DNA of 54,304 nt from Muribaculaceae bacterium. Its GTDB lineage: Bacteria; Bacteroidota; Bacteroidia; Bacteroidales; Muribaculaceae. A program made the position numbers and the translations under genes. The DNA lies in the NCBI GenBank assembly GCA_017454355.1, contig JAFTDD010000085.1:1-54304 (forward strand), given 5' to 3'. Shown in pieces: positions 24,345 to 32,126 of this stretch (the stretch's first letter is position 1; each line of letters begins with the position of its first letter). The notes beneath the pieces were generated by a model, which worked only from the letters and a program-made list of their open reading frames with translations, made no database searches and was not told the DNA's origin.

Positions 24345-27203
24345 ATGGACAACTATAGTGAATTTGCGAGGCGCGCGAGAGACATCACCGCTCCCGACCG
24401 CGTCTATACCGACGAACTGCGCCGCCTTGCCTGGGGCACCGACGCCGGCTTCTACCGGCACGTGCCGCAAGTGGTGGTGCGCAGCGCTAACGAGAACGAG
24501 GTGAGCCGACTGCTCGCCGCGGCCGACGAACTGAACCTGCCCGTCACGTTCCGCGCCGCCGGCACAAGCCTCTCGGGCCAAACGGTGAGCGACTCAATCA
24601 TCATCGTCGCCGCCAAGCACTGGGAAGGCTACTCCATCGCGCCGGACGGCCTCACCATCACGCTGCAGCCGGGCCTCACCGGCGCGCGTGTTGACAAACT
24701 GTTGGCACCCGTCGGACGAGCATTCACGCCCGACCCCGCGTCAAAAAACAGCGCAATGGTGGGCGGCATCGTTATGAACAATGCCAGCGGAATGAGTTGC
24801 GGTACCCACGCCAATAGCGACAAAATGCTCGTCAGCGCGAGACTCGTGCTGGCCGACGGCACCGTGCTCGACACCGGCGACGCCGAGAGCCGCAAGAGTT
24901 TCCGCCTCAGCCACCCGAACATTGTCAAGGGCGTCATGGACCTGCGGGACCGAGTGCTCGCCGACAGCGAACTGACGGAACGCATCCGACGCAAGTATGC
25001 CATCAAGAATGTCACCGGCCTGAACCTGTTGCCGCTCGTGACATTCAGCGACCCCTTTGACATCATCGCCCACCTGATGGTGGGCAGCGAGGGCACGCTC
25101 GCATTCGGCAGCCGGTTCACTATGCTCACCGGCCCACTGCACTCCCACCGCGCCAGCGCCATGCTATACTTCAACCGGATGCGCACCGCCTGCGAGGCCG
25201 TCGTCGCCCTCAAGCCGGGACCCGTCCACTGCGCCGAACTGCTCGACAGCAAGTCGCTCGCCAGCGTGGGCGACACCACCGGCCAATCTCTCACCGCTGT
25301 GCTCGTCCAAACCTTTGCCGATAGCCAAGACGAACTCCAGGCCAACATCCGGTGGATTGAAGACACCCTGCGGCCCTTTGAACTCGCCGTGCCGGCACGC
25401 TTCACGAGCGACCCGAAGGAGTACGGCAAATATTGGGCCATACGCAGCGGCATCTTCCCGCAAGTGGGCGGCACACGACCCTTGGGAACCACCGTCATCA
25501 TCGAGGATGTCGCCTTCCACATCGACGACCTGCCACAGGCCACCGAAGACCTCGCGCAGATGCTCATCGACCACGGCTACGACGACGCGTGCATCTACGG
25601 CCACGCCCTCGAGGGCAACTACCACTTCATCATCGCCCAGAGTTTCGACACTCCCGAGCAGGTGGCGCGCTACCGCAGCCTGATGGAGCAGATTGTCAAA
25701 CTGGTGGTCGACAAGTATGACGGCTCGCTCAAGGCCGAGCACGGCACGGGGCGCAATATGGCGCCGTTTGTGCGGCACGAGTGGGGAGACAAGGCGTTTG
25801 AGGTCATGCGAGACATCAAGCGTCTCTTTGACCCCAAGGGGTTGCTCAATCCCGGAGTGATTTTCAACGACGACCCGGAGTGTTTCATTCACGACATCAA
25901 ACCAATGCCGCTCGCCGACGACGTCGTCGACCGCTGCATCGAGTGCGGCTTCTGTGAGGTGAACTGCGTCACCAACGGCTTGACGCTCTCGTCGCGCCAA
26001 CGCATCATCGTGCAGCGCGAGATGGCGCGCCTGCGGCTCACGGGCCTTGACCCGGAACTCCTCGCCAAACTTGAGAAACAATACCGATACTTGGGCGAGC
26101 AGACTTGCGCCGCCGACGGCCTGTGCTCCACGTCATGTCCGATGGGCATCAACGTGGGCGAACTCACCCACCACCTGCGCGCCCTTGGCCGACAGCCGGG
26201 CACGCTGGCCCACAGCGCCGGTGACTTCGCCGCACGCCACTTCAAGGGCGTCAAGACCGCCCTCAAGGGCCTCCTATACGTTGCCGATGCCGCCCACTCC
26301 CTGCTGGGCGACAGGGCCACCGCCGCTGTCGGCCGCGCCATGAACGCCGTCGGTTTGCCGCTATGGACGCCGTCCCTGCCGGGACCTTGCAGCCCTCCCC
26401 CCTCTCCCATCCCAAAGGATGGAGAGAAAGGAACGGCGACTCCCAAACGCGTCGTCTATTTCCCGAGTTGTATCAACCAGACCATGGGTCCCGGAAGGAC
26501 GAAAAGCGAGATGCCATCAAAGGAGTGGAGTGCAAAGCGGCCACGCCGCTTTGAGGACATGCCGCTCTCACAGGCCGTCGTCACGCTGCTGCAACACGCC
26601 GGCTGGGAAGTCGTCTTCCCCAAAGATATGGACAAGATGTGTTGCGGCATGATTTGGGAAAGCAAGGGTATGCCGGACATCGCCGTCCGTATGGCCTCTC
26701 AACTCGAGCAAGCGTTGCTCGAGGCAAGCGACGGTGGACGATGGCCGGTGGTCTGCGACCAAAGCCCCTGCCTCCACCACATGAGGCAACATTTCAAGAC
26801 CGTCAAACCGCTCGAACTCGTTGAGTTCATCCATGACCACGTGCTCGACGACCTTGAGATCACACCCGTGGGCGAGGCTGTCGCGCTACACATCACGTGC
26901 AGCACGCGACTGATGGGCATCGCCGACAAGGTGCTCGACGTTGCGCGACGTTGCGCGAGCGAGGTCATCGTGCCCGACGGTGTGGGCTGCTGCGCCTTTG
27001 CCGGCGACAAGGGCTTCACTCACCCCGAGATGAACGCCTATGCCCTGCGAAACCTCCGCGCCGAACTTGAGCGCCACGCCATCCGCCGCGGCTACAGTAA
27101 CAGCCGCACCTGCGAAATCGGCCTCACCACCCACGGCGGCATACCCTATCAGCACCTCGTCTACCTCGTCCTCGAGGCAACGTCCTCCCCCACCCCCTCC
27201 TAA
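24345..27203 (+). CDS. FAD-binding and Fe-S oxidoreductase (GlcD-GlcF / D-lactate dehydrogenase-like fusion)
   Basis: The 952-residue protein has an FAD-binding VAO-type domain (TFRAAGTSLSGQTVSDSI, about 66-83; GGIVMNNASGMSCGTH, about 141-156), FAD-oxidase C-terminal domain with HGTGRNMAPFV (about 467), a two-cluster ferredoxin region (CIECGFCEVNC, about 531; CAADGLCSTSCPMG, about 588) and two CCG domains (CCGMIWE, about 765; GCCAFAGDKG, about 882). It should oxidise a 2-hydroxy acid such as D-lactate or 2-hydroxyglutarate and pass electrons to the quinone pool; D-lactate from MurNAc recycling is plausible here. Two dispersed repeats are translated in the linker (about 683-703 and 727-737) and the stop codon lies in a third. 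Confidence 0.88.
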   Translation: MDNYSEFARRARDITAPDRVYTDELRRLAWGTDAGFYRHVPQVVVRSANENEVSRLLAAADELNLPVTFRAAGTSLSGQTVSDSIIIVAAKHWEGYSIAPDGLTITLQPGLTGARVDKLLAPVGRAFTPDPASKNSAMVGGIVMNNASGMSCGTHANSDKMLVSARLVLADGTVLDTGDAESRKSFRLSHPNIVKGVMDLRDRVLADSELTERIRRKYAIKNVTGLNLLPLVTFSDPFDIIAHLMVGSEGTLAFGSRFTMLTGPLHSHRASAMLYFNRMRTACEAVVALKPGPVHCAELLDSKSLASVGDTTGQSLTAVLVQTFADSQDELQANIRWIEDTLRPFELAVPARFTSDPKEYGKYWAIRSGIFPQVGGTRPLGTTVIIEDVAFHIDDLPQATEDLAQMLIDHGYDDACIYGHALEGNYHFIIAQSFDTPEQVARYRSLMEQIVKLVVDKYDGSLKAEHGTGRNMAPFVRHEWGDKAFEVMRDIKRLFDPKGLLNPGVIFNDDPECFIHDIKPMPLADDVVDRCIECGFCEVNCVTNGLTLSSRQRIIVQREMARLRLTGLDPELLAKLEKQYRYLGEQTCAADGLCSTSCPMGINVGELTHHLRALGRQPGTLAHSAGDFAARHFKGVKTALKGLLYVADAAHSLLGDRATAAVGRAMNAVGLPLWTPSLPGPCSPPPSPIPKDGEKGTATPKRVVYFPSCINQTMGPGRTKSEMPSKEWSAKRPRRFEDMPLSQAVVTLLQHAGWEVVFPKDMDKMCCGMIWESKGMPDIAVRMASQLEQALLEASDGGRWPVVCDQSPCLHHMRQHFKTVKPLELVEFIHDHVLDDLEITPVGEAVALHITCSTRLMGIADKVLDVARRCASEVIVPDGVGCCAFAGDKGFTHPEMNAYALRNLRAELERHAIRRGYSNSRTCEIGLTTHGGIPYQHLVYLVLEATSSPTPS
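26392..26430 (+). repeat. CCTCC-type imperfect palindrome inside the FAD/Fe-S gene
   Basis: CCCTCCCCCCTCTCCCATCC, CAAA, GGATGGAGAGAAAGG: an imperfect inverted repeat translated as CSPPPSPIPKDGEKG in the linker between ferredoxin and CCG domains. Related CCTCC/GGAGG palindromes occur at 27184, 27281 and 48242. Confidence 0.7.
26523..26553 (+). repeat. GAGTGGAGTGCAAA + hairpin element, coding copy
   Basis: GAGTGGAGTGCAAAGCGGC, CAC, GCCGCTTTG; the 9-bp arms CAAAGCGGC/GCCGCTTTG are perfect. Translated in frame as EWSAKRPRRF. An intergenic copy with a different but still paired stem is at 28462-28490. Confidence 0.9.
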
Positions 27204-27213
27204 AGGAGGGGTG
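27184..27213 (+). repeat. CCTCC palindrome at the stop codon of the FAD/Fe-S gene
   Basis: Perfect 8-bp arms CCCCTCCT (27194-27201) and AGGAGGGG (27204-27211) with a 2-base centre; the TAA stop (27201-27203) is inside the palindrome, and the last residues SSPTPS are repeat-encoded. Confidence 0.85.
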
Positions 27214-27259
27214 TCAAGTTCTCCTATTTCTCCCAGTTCTCCTATTACTCCTGTAATTA

Positions 27260-28441
27260 ATGAAACAAAAACAACACACTCCTCCTATAGGAGGGGGAGG
27301 CCGTCTTCTCTCGCTCGATGTACTGCGAGGCATCACCGTGGCCGGCATGCTATTGGTCAACAACCCCGGCTCGTGGGGCAGCCTCTACGCCCCTCTGGCC
27401 CACGCCGAATGGACCGGCCTCACGCCCACCGACCTTGTATTCCCGTTCTTTGTGTTTGTCATGGGCGTTTCAATGTGCTTCTCACTGAGTCGCCTTGACT
27501 ACAAGCCCTCGCGACAAACAATCTTGAAGATTGTCAAGCGTGCCGTCATTCTCTTCCTCATCGGCTGGGCCGTGGGGTGGTTCAGTCACTTGATGTACGG
27601 TCTCAAGGCCGGCAAACCGTTTGCCGAGGCAGTCAACCACATCGATACGATGCGCATTTTGGGTGTTTTCCAGAGGCTCGCTCTGTGTTACCTCTTCGGC
27701 TCGCTCATTGTCATCACTGTCAAGCACAAGTGGTTACCGTGGCTCACGGCCGCCATTCTCGTCGGCTACGCCCTGCTCTTGGGCCTCGGACAGGGATATG
27801 ACTTCTCGCTCGAAAACATCATCGCGCGCGTCGACGGCGCCGTGCTCGGTGAGCAACACATGTATCACGAGAGCGCCTTTGGCCAAAAGATAGCCTTCGA
27901 CCCCGAAGGCATCCTCAGCACCATTCCCTGCATTGCCCATGTGCTCATCGGCTTCATGACCGGCAAAATGCTGCTGCGCGTCAAGGACAACAACGAGAGG
28001 CTGCGCCAACTGCTGCTTTGGGGTTTTGTGATGATGCTCACGGCGTGGCTGCTGTCCTACGGCATCCCCGTGGGTAAGAAGATGTGGAGCAGCACCTTTG
28101 TGCTCGCCACCGCCGGACTGGCCATGAGTGTGCTCGGGCTGCTCACGTGGATTATCGACATTAACGGCCGCGACCGGTGGTGCCGACCCTTGCAGGCCTT
28201 CGGCATGAACCCGCTGGCAATCTACACCCTCGGCACCGTGCTCGCCATCCTCTTCAACACCATCATCTTGGGACATAACGCCGATGGCGACCCTATCACC
28301 ATCCATAACGCCATCCACCACTTCTACCTCGGTTGGCTGCCCAAGAAGGCCGCAAGCGCCCTCTTTGCCATTACCTTTGTAGCCATCAACTATCTGCCCG
28401 CTTGGCTGCTGCAACGCAAGAAAATCTACATCAAGATATAA
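27260..28441 (+). CDS. nagX: NagX-like heparan-glucosaminide N-acetyltransferase family membrane protein
   Basis: The 393-residue polytopic protein has about ten membrane segments. The N-terminal signature LSLDVLRGITVAGMLLVNNP (about 17-36) and TGLTPTDLVFPFFVFVMGVS (about 52-71) are typical of the DUF5009/NagX acyltransferase_3-like family, which includes lysosomal HGSNAT and bacterial NagX. The family transfers acetyl groups across the membrane to glucosamine-type sugars. It lies between the dehydrogenase and the amino-sugar kinase in the same direction, so a role in peptidoglycan or amino-sugar salvage is likely. The first residues HTPPIGGGGR are encoded by a CCTCC palindrome (27281-27294). 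Confidence 0.82.
   Translation: MKQKQHTPPIGGGGRLLSLDVLRGITVAGMLLVNNPGSWGSLYAPLAHAEWTGLTPTDLVFPFFVFVMGVSMCFSLSRLDYKPSRQTILKIVKRAVILFLIGWAVGWFSHLMYGLKAGKPFAEAVNHIDTMRILGVFQRLALCYLFGSLIVITVKHKWLPWLTAAILVGYALLLGLGQGYDFSLENIIARVDGAVLGEQHMYHESAFGQKIAFDPEGILSTIPCIAHVLIGFMTGKMLLRVKDNNERLRQLLLWGFVMMLTAWLLSYGIPVGKKMWSSTFVLATAGLAMSVLGLLTWIIDINGRDRWCRPLQAFGMNPLAIYTLGTVLAILFNTIILGHNADGDPITIHNAIHHFYLGWLPKKAASALFAITFVAINYLPAWLLQRKKIYIKI
27281..27294 (+). repeat. 14-bp CCTCCTATAGGAGG palindrome in the nagX-like start region
   Basis: Perfect palindrome, translated in frame seven codons after the ATG. Same family as 27194-27211. Confidence 0.8.
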
Positions 28442-28461
28442 TGAGACTGTAATCTATAAAA

Positions 28462-28490
28462 GAGTGGAGTGCAAAACGGCCATGCCGTTA
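28462..28490 (+). repeat. GAGTGGAGTGCAAA + hairpin element, intergenic copy
   Basis: GAGTGGAGTGCAAAACGGC, CAT, GCCGTTA; arms AACGGC/GCCGTT. It shares the 14-base prefix with the coding copy at 26523, while stem bases have changed on both sides so that pairing is kept. Confidence 0.9.
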
Positions 28491-28503
28491 TGATAATAAC
28501 GAC

Positions 28504-28524
28504 TATCAACTAACGACTAACAAC
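28504..28524 (+). repeat. TAACRAC heptamer array in the kinase leader
   Basis: TATCAAC, TAACGAC, TAACAAC, then TAAAAAT and the ATG of the kinase gene after one further base. Confidence 0.75.
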
Positions 28525-28531
28525 TAAAAAT

Positions 28532-29374
28532 ATGATTCTTATTGCAGACTGCGGCTCCACCAAGATCGAGTGGTGCCTGCTCAACGGCAACGAGAAGGTT
28601 GCCCAGATTTTCACCACGGGCATGAACGCCCTCATGCTCACCGAGCAAGAGATGACCGCTCGCATCCACGACGAACTGCTCCCCCACCTGCAGGGCTATC
28701 GTGTGGACGAGATTTACTACTATGGCGCCGGCATTATCAGCGACGAAATCAAGCAACACGTCATCGGCGCTCTCGTGGCAAACATTCCCACCGCGGCACG
28801 CGTCGAGGTCGACACCGACCTGCTCGCCGCCGCGCGCGCCCTTTGCGGCCGTGAGCCGGGCGTGGCGTGCATCATCGGCACCGGCAGCAACTCCTGCTAC
28901 TACGATGGCGAGCGCATCGTCGACAACGTGTCGCCGCTGGGATATATCCTCGGCGACGAGGGCAGCGGCGCCGTGTTGGGCAAACTGCTCATGGGCGACC
29001 TGCTCAAGAAGCAACTGCCACAAAGCGTCATCGATGACTTCAACGCCGAGTATCACCTCGACCGCACGGCAATTATCACCGCCGTCTACCGCCAGCCGGC
29101 AGCCAACCGTTTCCTCGCACAGTTCGGCCCCTTCATCAAGAGCCACCTCAACGTGCCCGAGGTCAAAGCACTCGTGGTGAACGCCTTCAAGGCATTCTTC
29201 ACGCGCAACGTGGCAAACTATGCCGGCTATCGTGAACTGCCCTGCAACTTCGTGGGCTCCATCGCCTGCCACTTTGCCGACCAACTGCGAGAGGCCGCGG
29301 CGGCCTGCGGCGTCACCATCGGCACCATCGTCGCCGCCCCAATGGAAGGCCTCGTCCGCTTCCACGCCGGCTGA
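28532..29374 (+). CDS. BadF/BadG-type ATPase, N-acetylglucosamine kinase-like
   Basis: The 280-residue protein has ASKHA phosphate loops: phosphate 1 ILIADCGSTKIEWCLLNG (about 2-19) and the second, CIIGTGSNSCYYDGE (about 112-126) followed by GYILGDEGSGAVLGK (about 139-153). This pattern is that of the BadF/BadG/BcrA/BcrD family, whose sugar members phosphorylate GlcNAc. Length fits. With NamZ, AmpG and NagX just upstream, a GlcNAc or GlcNAc/MurNAc kinase acting in cell-wall recycling is the best guess. The start is the ATG after a heptamer array; it is probably cotranscribed with nagX (90 bp gap). Confidence 0.82.
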   Translation: MILIADCGSTKIEWCLLNGNEKVAQIFTTGMNALMLTEQEMTARIHDELLPHLQGYRVDEIYYYGAGIISDEIKQHVIGALVANIPTAARVEVDTDLLAAARALCGREPGVACIIGTGSNSCYYDGERIVDNVSPLGYILGDEGSGAVLGKLLMGDLLKKQLPQSVIDDFNAEYHLDRTAIITAVYRQPAANRFLAQFGPFIKSHLNVPEVKALVVNAFKAFFTRNVANYAGYRELPCNFVGSIACHFADQLREAAAACGVTIGTIVAAPMEGLVRFHAG

Positions 29375-29424
29375 TATACACACGAATTCTTATTCTCACA
29401 CAAAACTGCGTAAAAAATTGTTTA

Positions 29425-29501
29425 GAACACAACTTAAACAACTATAACATATTTTATATACCATATTAACAGTTAATTAAAAAGTTGTTTAAGTTGTGTT
29501 C
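29425..29501. repeat. Perfect 19-bp inverted repeat between kinase and toxin genes
   Basis: Arms GAACACAACTTAAACAACT (29425-29443) and AGTTGTTTAAGTTGTGTTC (29483-29501) are perfect; the 39-bp centre is almost pure A+T. It lies between converging genes, so a bidirectional terminator is possible although it lacks long T runs outside the stem. Confidence 0.85.
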
Positions 29502-29572
29502 CTATATTATAGACACTTCTTGCTGTGGGCTCAATGATTAAAGTTAAACAACAACGATTATGGTGGACTCGC

Positions 29573-29845
29573 TTATCCAAACAATTCAGAATGGGAGCCA
29601 AGACGAACCAATCTGACAACGTCATTTACCTCATCAAGCCAAACCAACAGAAAATCCGAACCAATGTGGCACTCCATACACCCCGAATAATTGCCGATTA
29701 AGCGGTGTGGACGCATTTTTGGCGGAATAGGAACTTCATTTTGCAACATAGTGACAACCTCGACAAGTTTCGCCATTTTATCGAGATTTTTTTGATATCG
29801 TTTGACATCTTTCTTGAACTGCGACGTGCGCTCTATCTTTCTCAT
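29573..29845 (-). CDS. YafQ-type mRNA interferase toxin
   Basis: The 90-residue protein has the RelE/YafQ fold pattern: basic N-terminus RKIERTSQFKKDVKRYQKN, PHRLIGNYSGCMECHIGSDF (the L-x-G-x-x-x-G...C-H-I part of the core sheet), LLVWLDE, VRLVRLGSHSELFG at the C-terminus with the usual catalytic-type His and terminal Phe. YafQ toxins cleave mRNA on the ribosome. It starts in a 4-base overlap (ATGA) with the antitoxin frame and is therefore translationally coupled. Confidence 0.88.
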   Translation of the reverse strand: MRKIERTSQFKKDVKRYQKNLDKMAKLVEVVTMLQNEVPIPPKMRPHRLIGNYSGCMECHIGSDFLLVWLDEVNDVVRLVRLGSHSELFG

Positions 29846-30048
29846 TGAAGCACTGTTGCAAGAAATGCGTCAACACTGGAAGTGTCTACCGTCGGAAGTT
29901 CCTTTGCCTCACGCGCCTCCTCTATAGCGGCAAGCGTCGTTGCGTTGGGAACTTCCACCTCGGTGAACAATCCACTCGCCAAAAGCACATCCAGCATATG
30001 GCGGGCTGCCGCATTCTCACTGTTGTATGTTAAAACCGTTGTTGCCAT
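29842..30048 (-). CDS. Cognate antitoxin of the YafQ-type toxin
   Basis: This small acidic protein of 68 residues precedes the toxin. N-terminal MATTVLTYNSENAAARHMLDVLLASGLF fits a short helix-rich dimerisation part and the C-terminal part (AIEEAREAKELPTVDTSSVDAF) fits a toxin-wrapping tail. No family is certain from sequence, but size, order and the ATGA overlap are typical of a type II antitoxin. It has a perfect promoter about 20 bases upstream, which it probably autorepresses. Confidence 0.75.
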   Translation of the reverse strand: MATTVLTYNSENAAARHMLDVLLASGLFTEVEVPNATTLAAIEEAREAKELPTVDTSSVDAFLATVLQ

Positions 30049-30068
30049 AATTATTTGTTTTTACAACG

Positions 30069-30098
30069 CAAAATTACACATTTTTTGAAAATCCACAA
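30069..30098 (-). promoter_or_regulatory. Consensus promoter of the toxin-antitoxin pair
   Basis: Minus strand: TTG (30098-30096), 19 bp, TAATTTTG (30076-30069); the leader is short. Confidence 0.75.
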
Positions 30099-30152
30099 AC
30101 TCTTTTTAATAAAAACTTTAAGGGTAGTGCACAATAGTTCAAGGTTTTTTTG

Positions 30153-30160
30153 TAATTTTG
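30153..30160 (+). promoter_or_regulatory. -7 element (TAATTTTG) of the trigger factor gene
   Basis: TAATTTTG fits TAnnTTTG; the -33 box is not recognisable. The leader is about 58 bases. Confidence 0.5.
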
Positions 30161-30224
30161 CAGGCGATTTGTACCCACAATTCGCAATTAACGCTATAAC
30201 TTGCTATAAATCGCATTATTACAG

Positions 30225-31625
30225 ATGAAAGTAGATTTCAACAAGATTGACAATGTCAACGCTACCCTGACGATCTCGCTCGTCGAGGACGACTACCGCG
30301 CCGAGTACAAGAAGACCCTCAACGAGATGGGCCGTCAACGCCCGATGAAGGGTTTCCGCCCCGGCCACATGCCCGCCGCTCTGCTCCAGAAGGTATACGG
30401 CGGACAAGCCATGTCGCGTGTGGTTGACCGCATGGTGAGCAAGGCCCTCCAGGACTATATCATCAACAACAAAATCAACGTGCTCGGCGAGCCTATGCTC
30501 AACGAGAACACAAAGGTGGATTTGATGACCGAGAAAGAGTTCTCGTTCACGTTCGACCTCGGCCTCTCGCCCGAGATTAACGTCGCCGTTGACAAGAACC
30601 TCTCTATCCCCCACTACACCATCACCGTCACCGAGCAGATGATTGACGACAACGTGGCCAACGACCGCAAGCGCTACGGCCGCGAGGTGCCCGGCGAACT
30701 CAGCGAGGAGGACAGCCACCTCACCGGCTCGCTCACCGAACTTGACGAGAACGGCGACCCCCTCGAGGGCGGCATCACCGTCGAGAAAGCCATGATTGTA
30801 CCGCAGCAGTCGTTCGACAGCGCGCAGCGCGACCGCCTCGTGGCAGTCAAGGTGGGCGATGAGATTATTATCAACCCCAAGGAGATTGCCGGCGACAGCC
30901 GCTCGCGTCTCGCCTCACTGCTCGACCGCGACTATGAGGAGGTGAAGGACAACACCAGCGACTTCAAGTTCACCGTCAGCGAGATTATGGTCACCGAGCC
31001 CGCCGAGATGAATCAAGAGTTCTTTGACGAAGTGCTCGGCAAAGACGTCGCCACCACCGAGGAGGAGTACCGCGGCAAAATCCGCGAACACCTCGCCACG
31101 GCATTGGCTCGCGAGGCCGACTATCGCTTCGACATCGACGCTCGCGCCGCCATCATGCAGCAAGCCGGCGAACTCGAGTTGCCGGAGGCCTTCCTCAAGC
31201 GCTACTTCGTGAGCGTGAACGAGGGCGCCACAGCCGAGAAGATTGACGAGGAGTTTGAGCAGGCACGTCCCGCCCTGCGTTGGCAACTCGTGGAGGGGCA
31301 CTTGATGGAGCAGTTCGGCATCAAGATCGAGAGCGCCGACCTGCTTGAGATGGCTCGCCAAATCTCGCGCGACCAATTGGCACAGTATGGTCTGGCCAAC
31401 GCCCCCGAAGATATCGTGGACAACTACGCCCACCGCATCCTTGAGGACGAGCGCATGAGCCGAGACATCCGCGACCGCGCACGCACCGAGAAACTCTTCG
31501 CGGCCATCCGTGAGGCCGTCACTCTGGAAGAGAAGGAAGTGAGTGTCGACGAGTTCAACGCCCTCTATCAGCAGCCGCAGGCCGCCACCGACGAGGTCGC
31601 CTTCACCACCGCCGACGACGAGTAA
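30225..31625 (+). CDS. tig: Trigger factor
   Basis: The 466-residue ribosome-associated chaperone has an N-terminal ribosome-binding domain with the signature GFRPGHMP (about 43-50), equivalent to the usual GFRxGxxP loop, and a long helical C-terminal domain (YDYAHRILEDERMSR-like end region). The middle FKBP-like peptidyl-prolyl isomerase part is divergent in Bacteroidota, as here. It binds nascent chains leaving the ribosome. The tail is acidic and Ala/Thr-rich. It is a single gene with its own -7 element and a strong terminator. Also noteworthy: tig stands near clpP-clpX as in many bacteria, but a restriction-modification island of about 5 kb now separates them. Confidence 0.9.
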   Translation: MKVDFNKIDNVNATLTISLVEDDYRAEYKKTLNEMGRQRPMKGFRPGHMPAALLQKVYGGQAMSRVVDRMVSKALQDYIINNKINVLGEPMLNENTKVDLMTEKEFSFTFDLGLSPEINVAVDKNLSIPHYTITVTEQMIDDNVANDRKRYGREVPGELSEEDSHLTGSLTELDENGDPLEGGITVEKAMIVPQQSFDSAQRDRLVAVKVGDEIIINPKEIAGDSRSRLASLLDRDYEEVKDNTSDFKFTVSEIMVTEPAEMNQEFFDEVLGKDVATTEEEYRGKIREHLATALAREADYRFDIDARAAIMQQAGELELPEAFLKRYFVSVNEGATAEKIDEEFEQARPALRWQLVEGHLMEQFGIKIESADLLEMARQISRDQLAQYGLANAPEDIVDNYAHRILEDERMSRDIRDRARTEKLFAAIREAVTLEEKEVSVDEFNALYQQPQAATDEVAFTTADDE

Positions 31626-31646
31626 GACACACTTAACCATCACAAC

Positions 31647-31703
31647 AACGTTGACGGTCGGCAACATATTCGAGTTGCCGGCCGTCAACGTTCTATAGTT
31701 TTG
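31647..31703 (+). terminator. Terminator of tig
   Basis: A 19-bp stem with one wobble: AACGTTGACGGTCGGCAAC (31647-31665) and GTTGCCGGCCGTCAACGTT (31674-31692), loop of eight bases, followed by a weak T-rich stretch (CTATAGTTTTG). Confidence 0.8.
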
Positions 31704-31716
31704 ATAAACCTAAATT

Positions 31717-31896
31717 CCGCAACCTTGAATATGCTCACGAAAATTTCCGATTTTTTTCTCACGTAAAATCCGTAAAACTTTACGTAAAACCCGTAAAATA
31801 TTTATTTACGATATTTTACGATAAATTTTACGGATTTTACGTGATAACTTTTCGGGAATTTTCGATAATTTTCGAGAGAGAAATATCGGGTTGCGG
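31717..31896. repeat. Nested inverted-repeat element, CCGCAAC/GTTGCGG ends, 180 bp
   Basis: Outer ends CCGCAAC (31717-31723) and GTTGCGG (31890-31896). Inside is a long palindrome with perfect 19-bp arms (31759-31777, TCACGTAAAATCCGTAAAA; 31826-31844) made of CGTAAAA units. Head and tail match the 65-bp element at 12030-12094, as if that element had been opened by insertion of the inner palindrome. The rest of the gap up to 32126 is AT-rich without a gene. Confidence 0.85.
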
Positions 31897-32126
31897 ATTT
31901 TTTGCGGATTTTTTGATAAAGAATGACCGAATCTTTAGAAAAATACTTGCAAACCTCAAATTTTTTAACGAAATTTGCAATCAAGTTGTGTGTTGCAATG
32001 GTTTTAGCCGTCTCTAAATTAATGCAAAATTGCTAAAATCAACGAAATGCATCTCTTTTCAGTATTAATCCATCAACAAATCAATCCCAGCAATGGCTAT
32101 TAAAATGCTTATTTTTTGCTAGTTTT

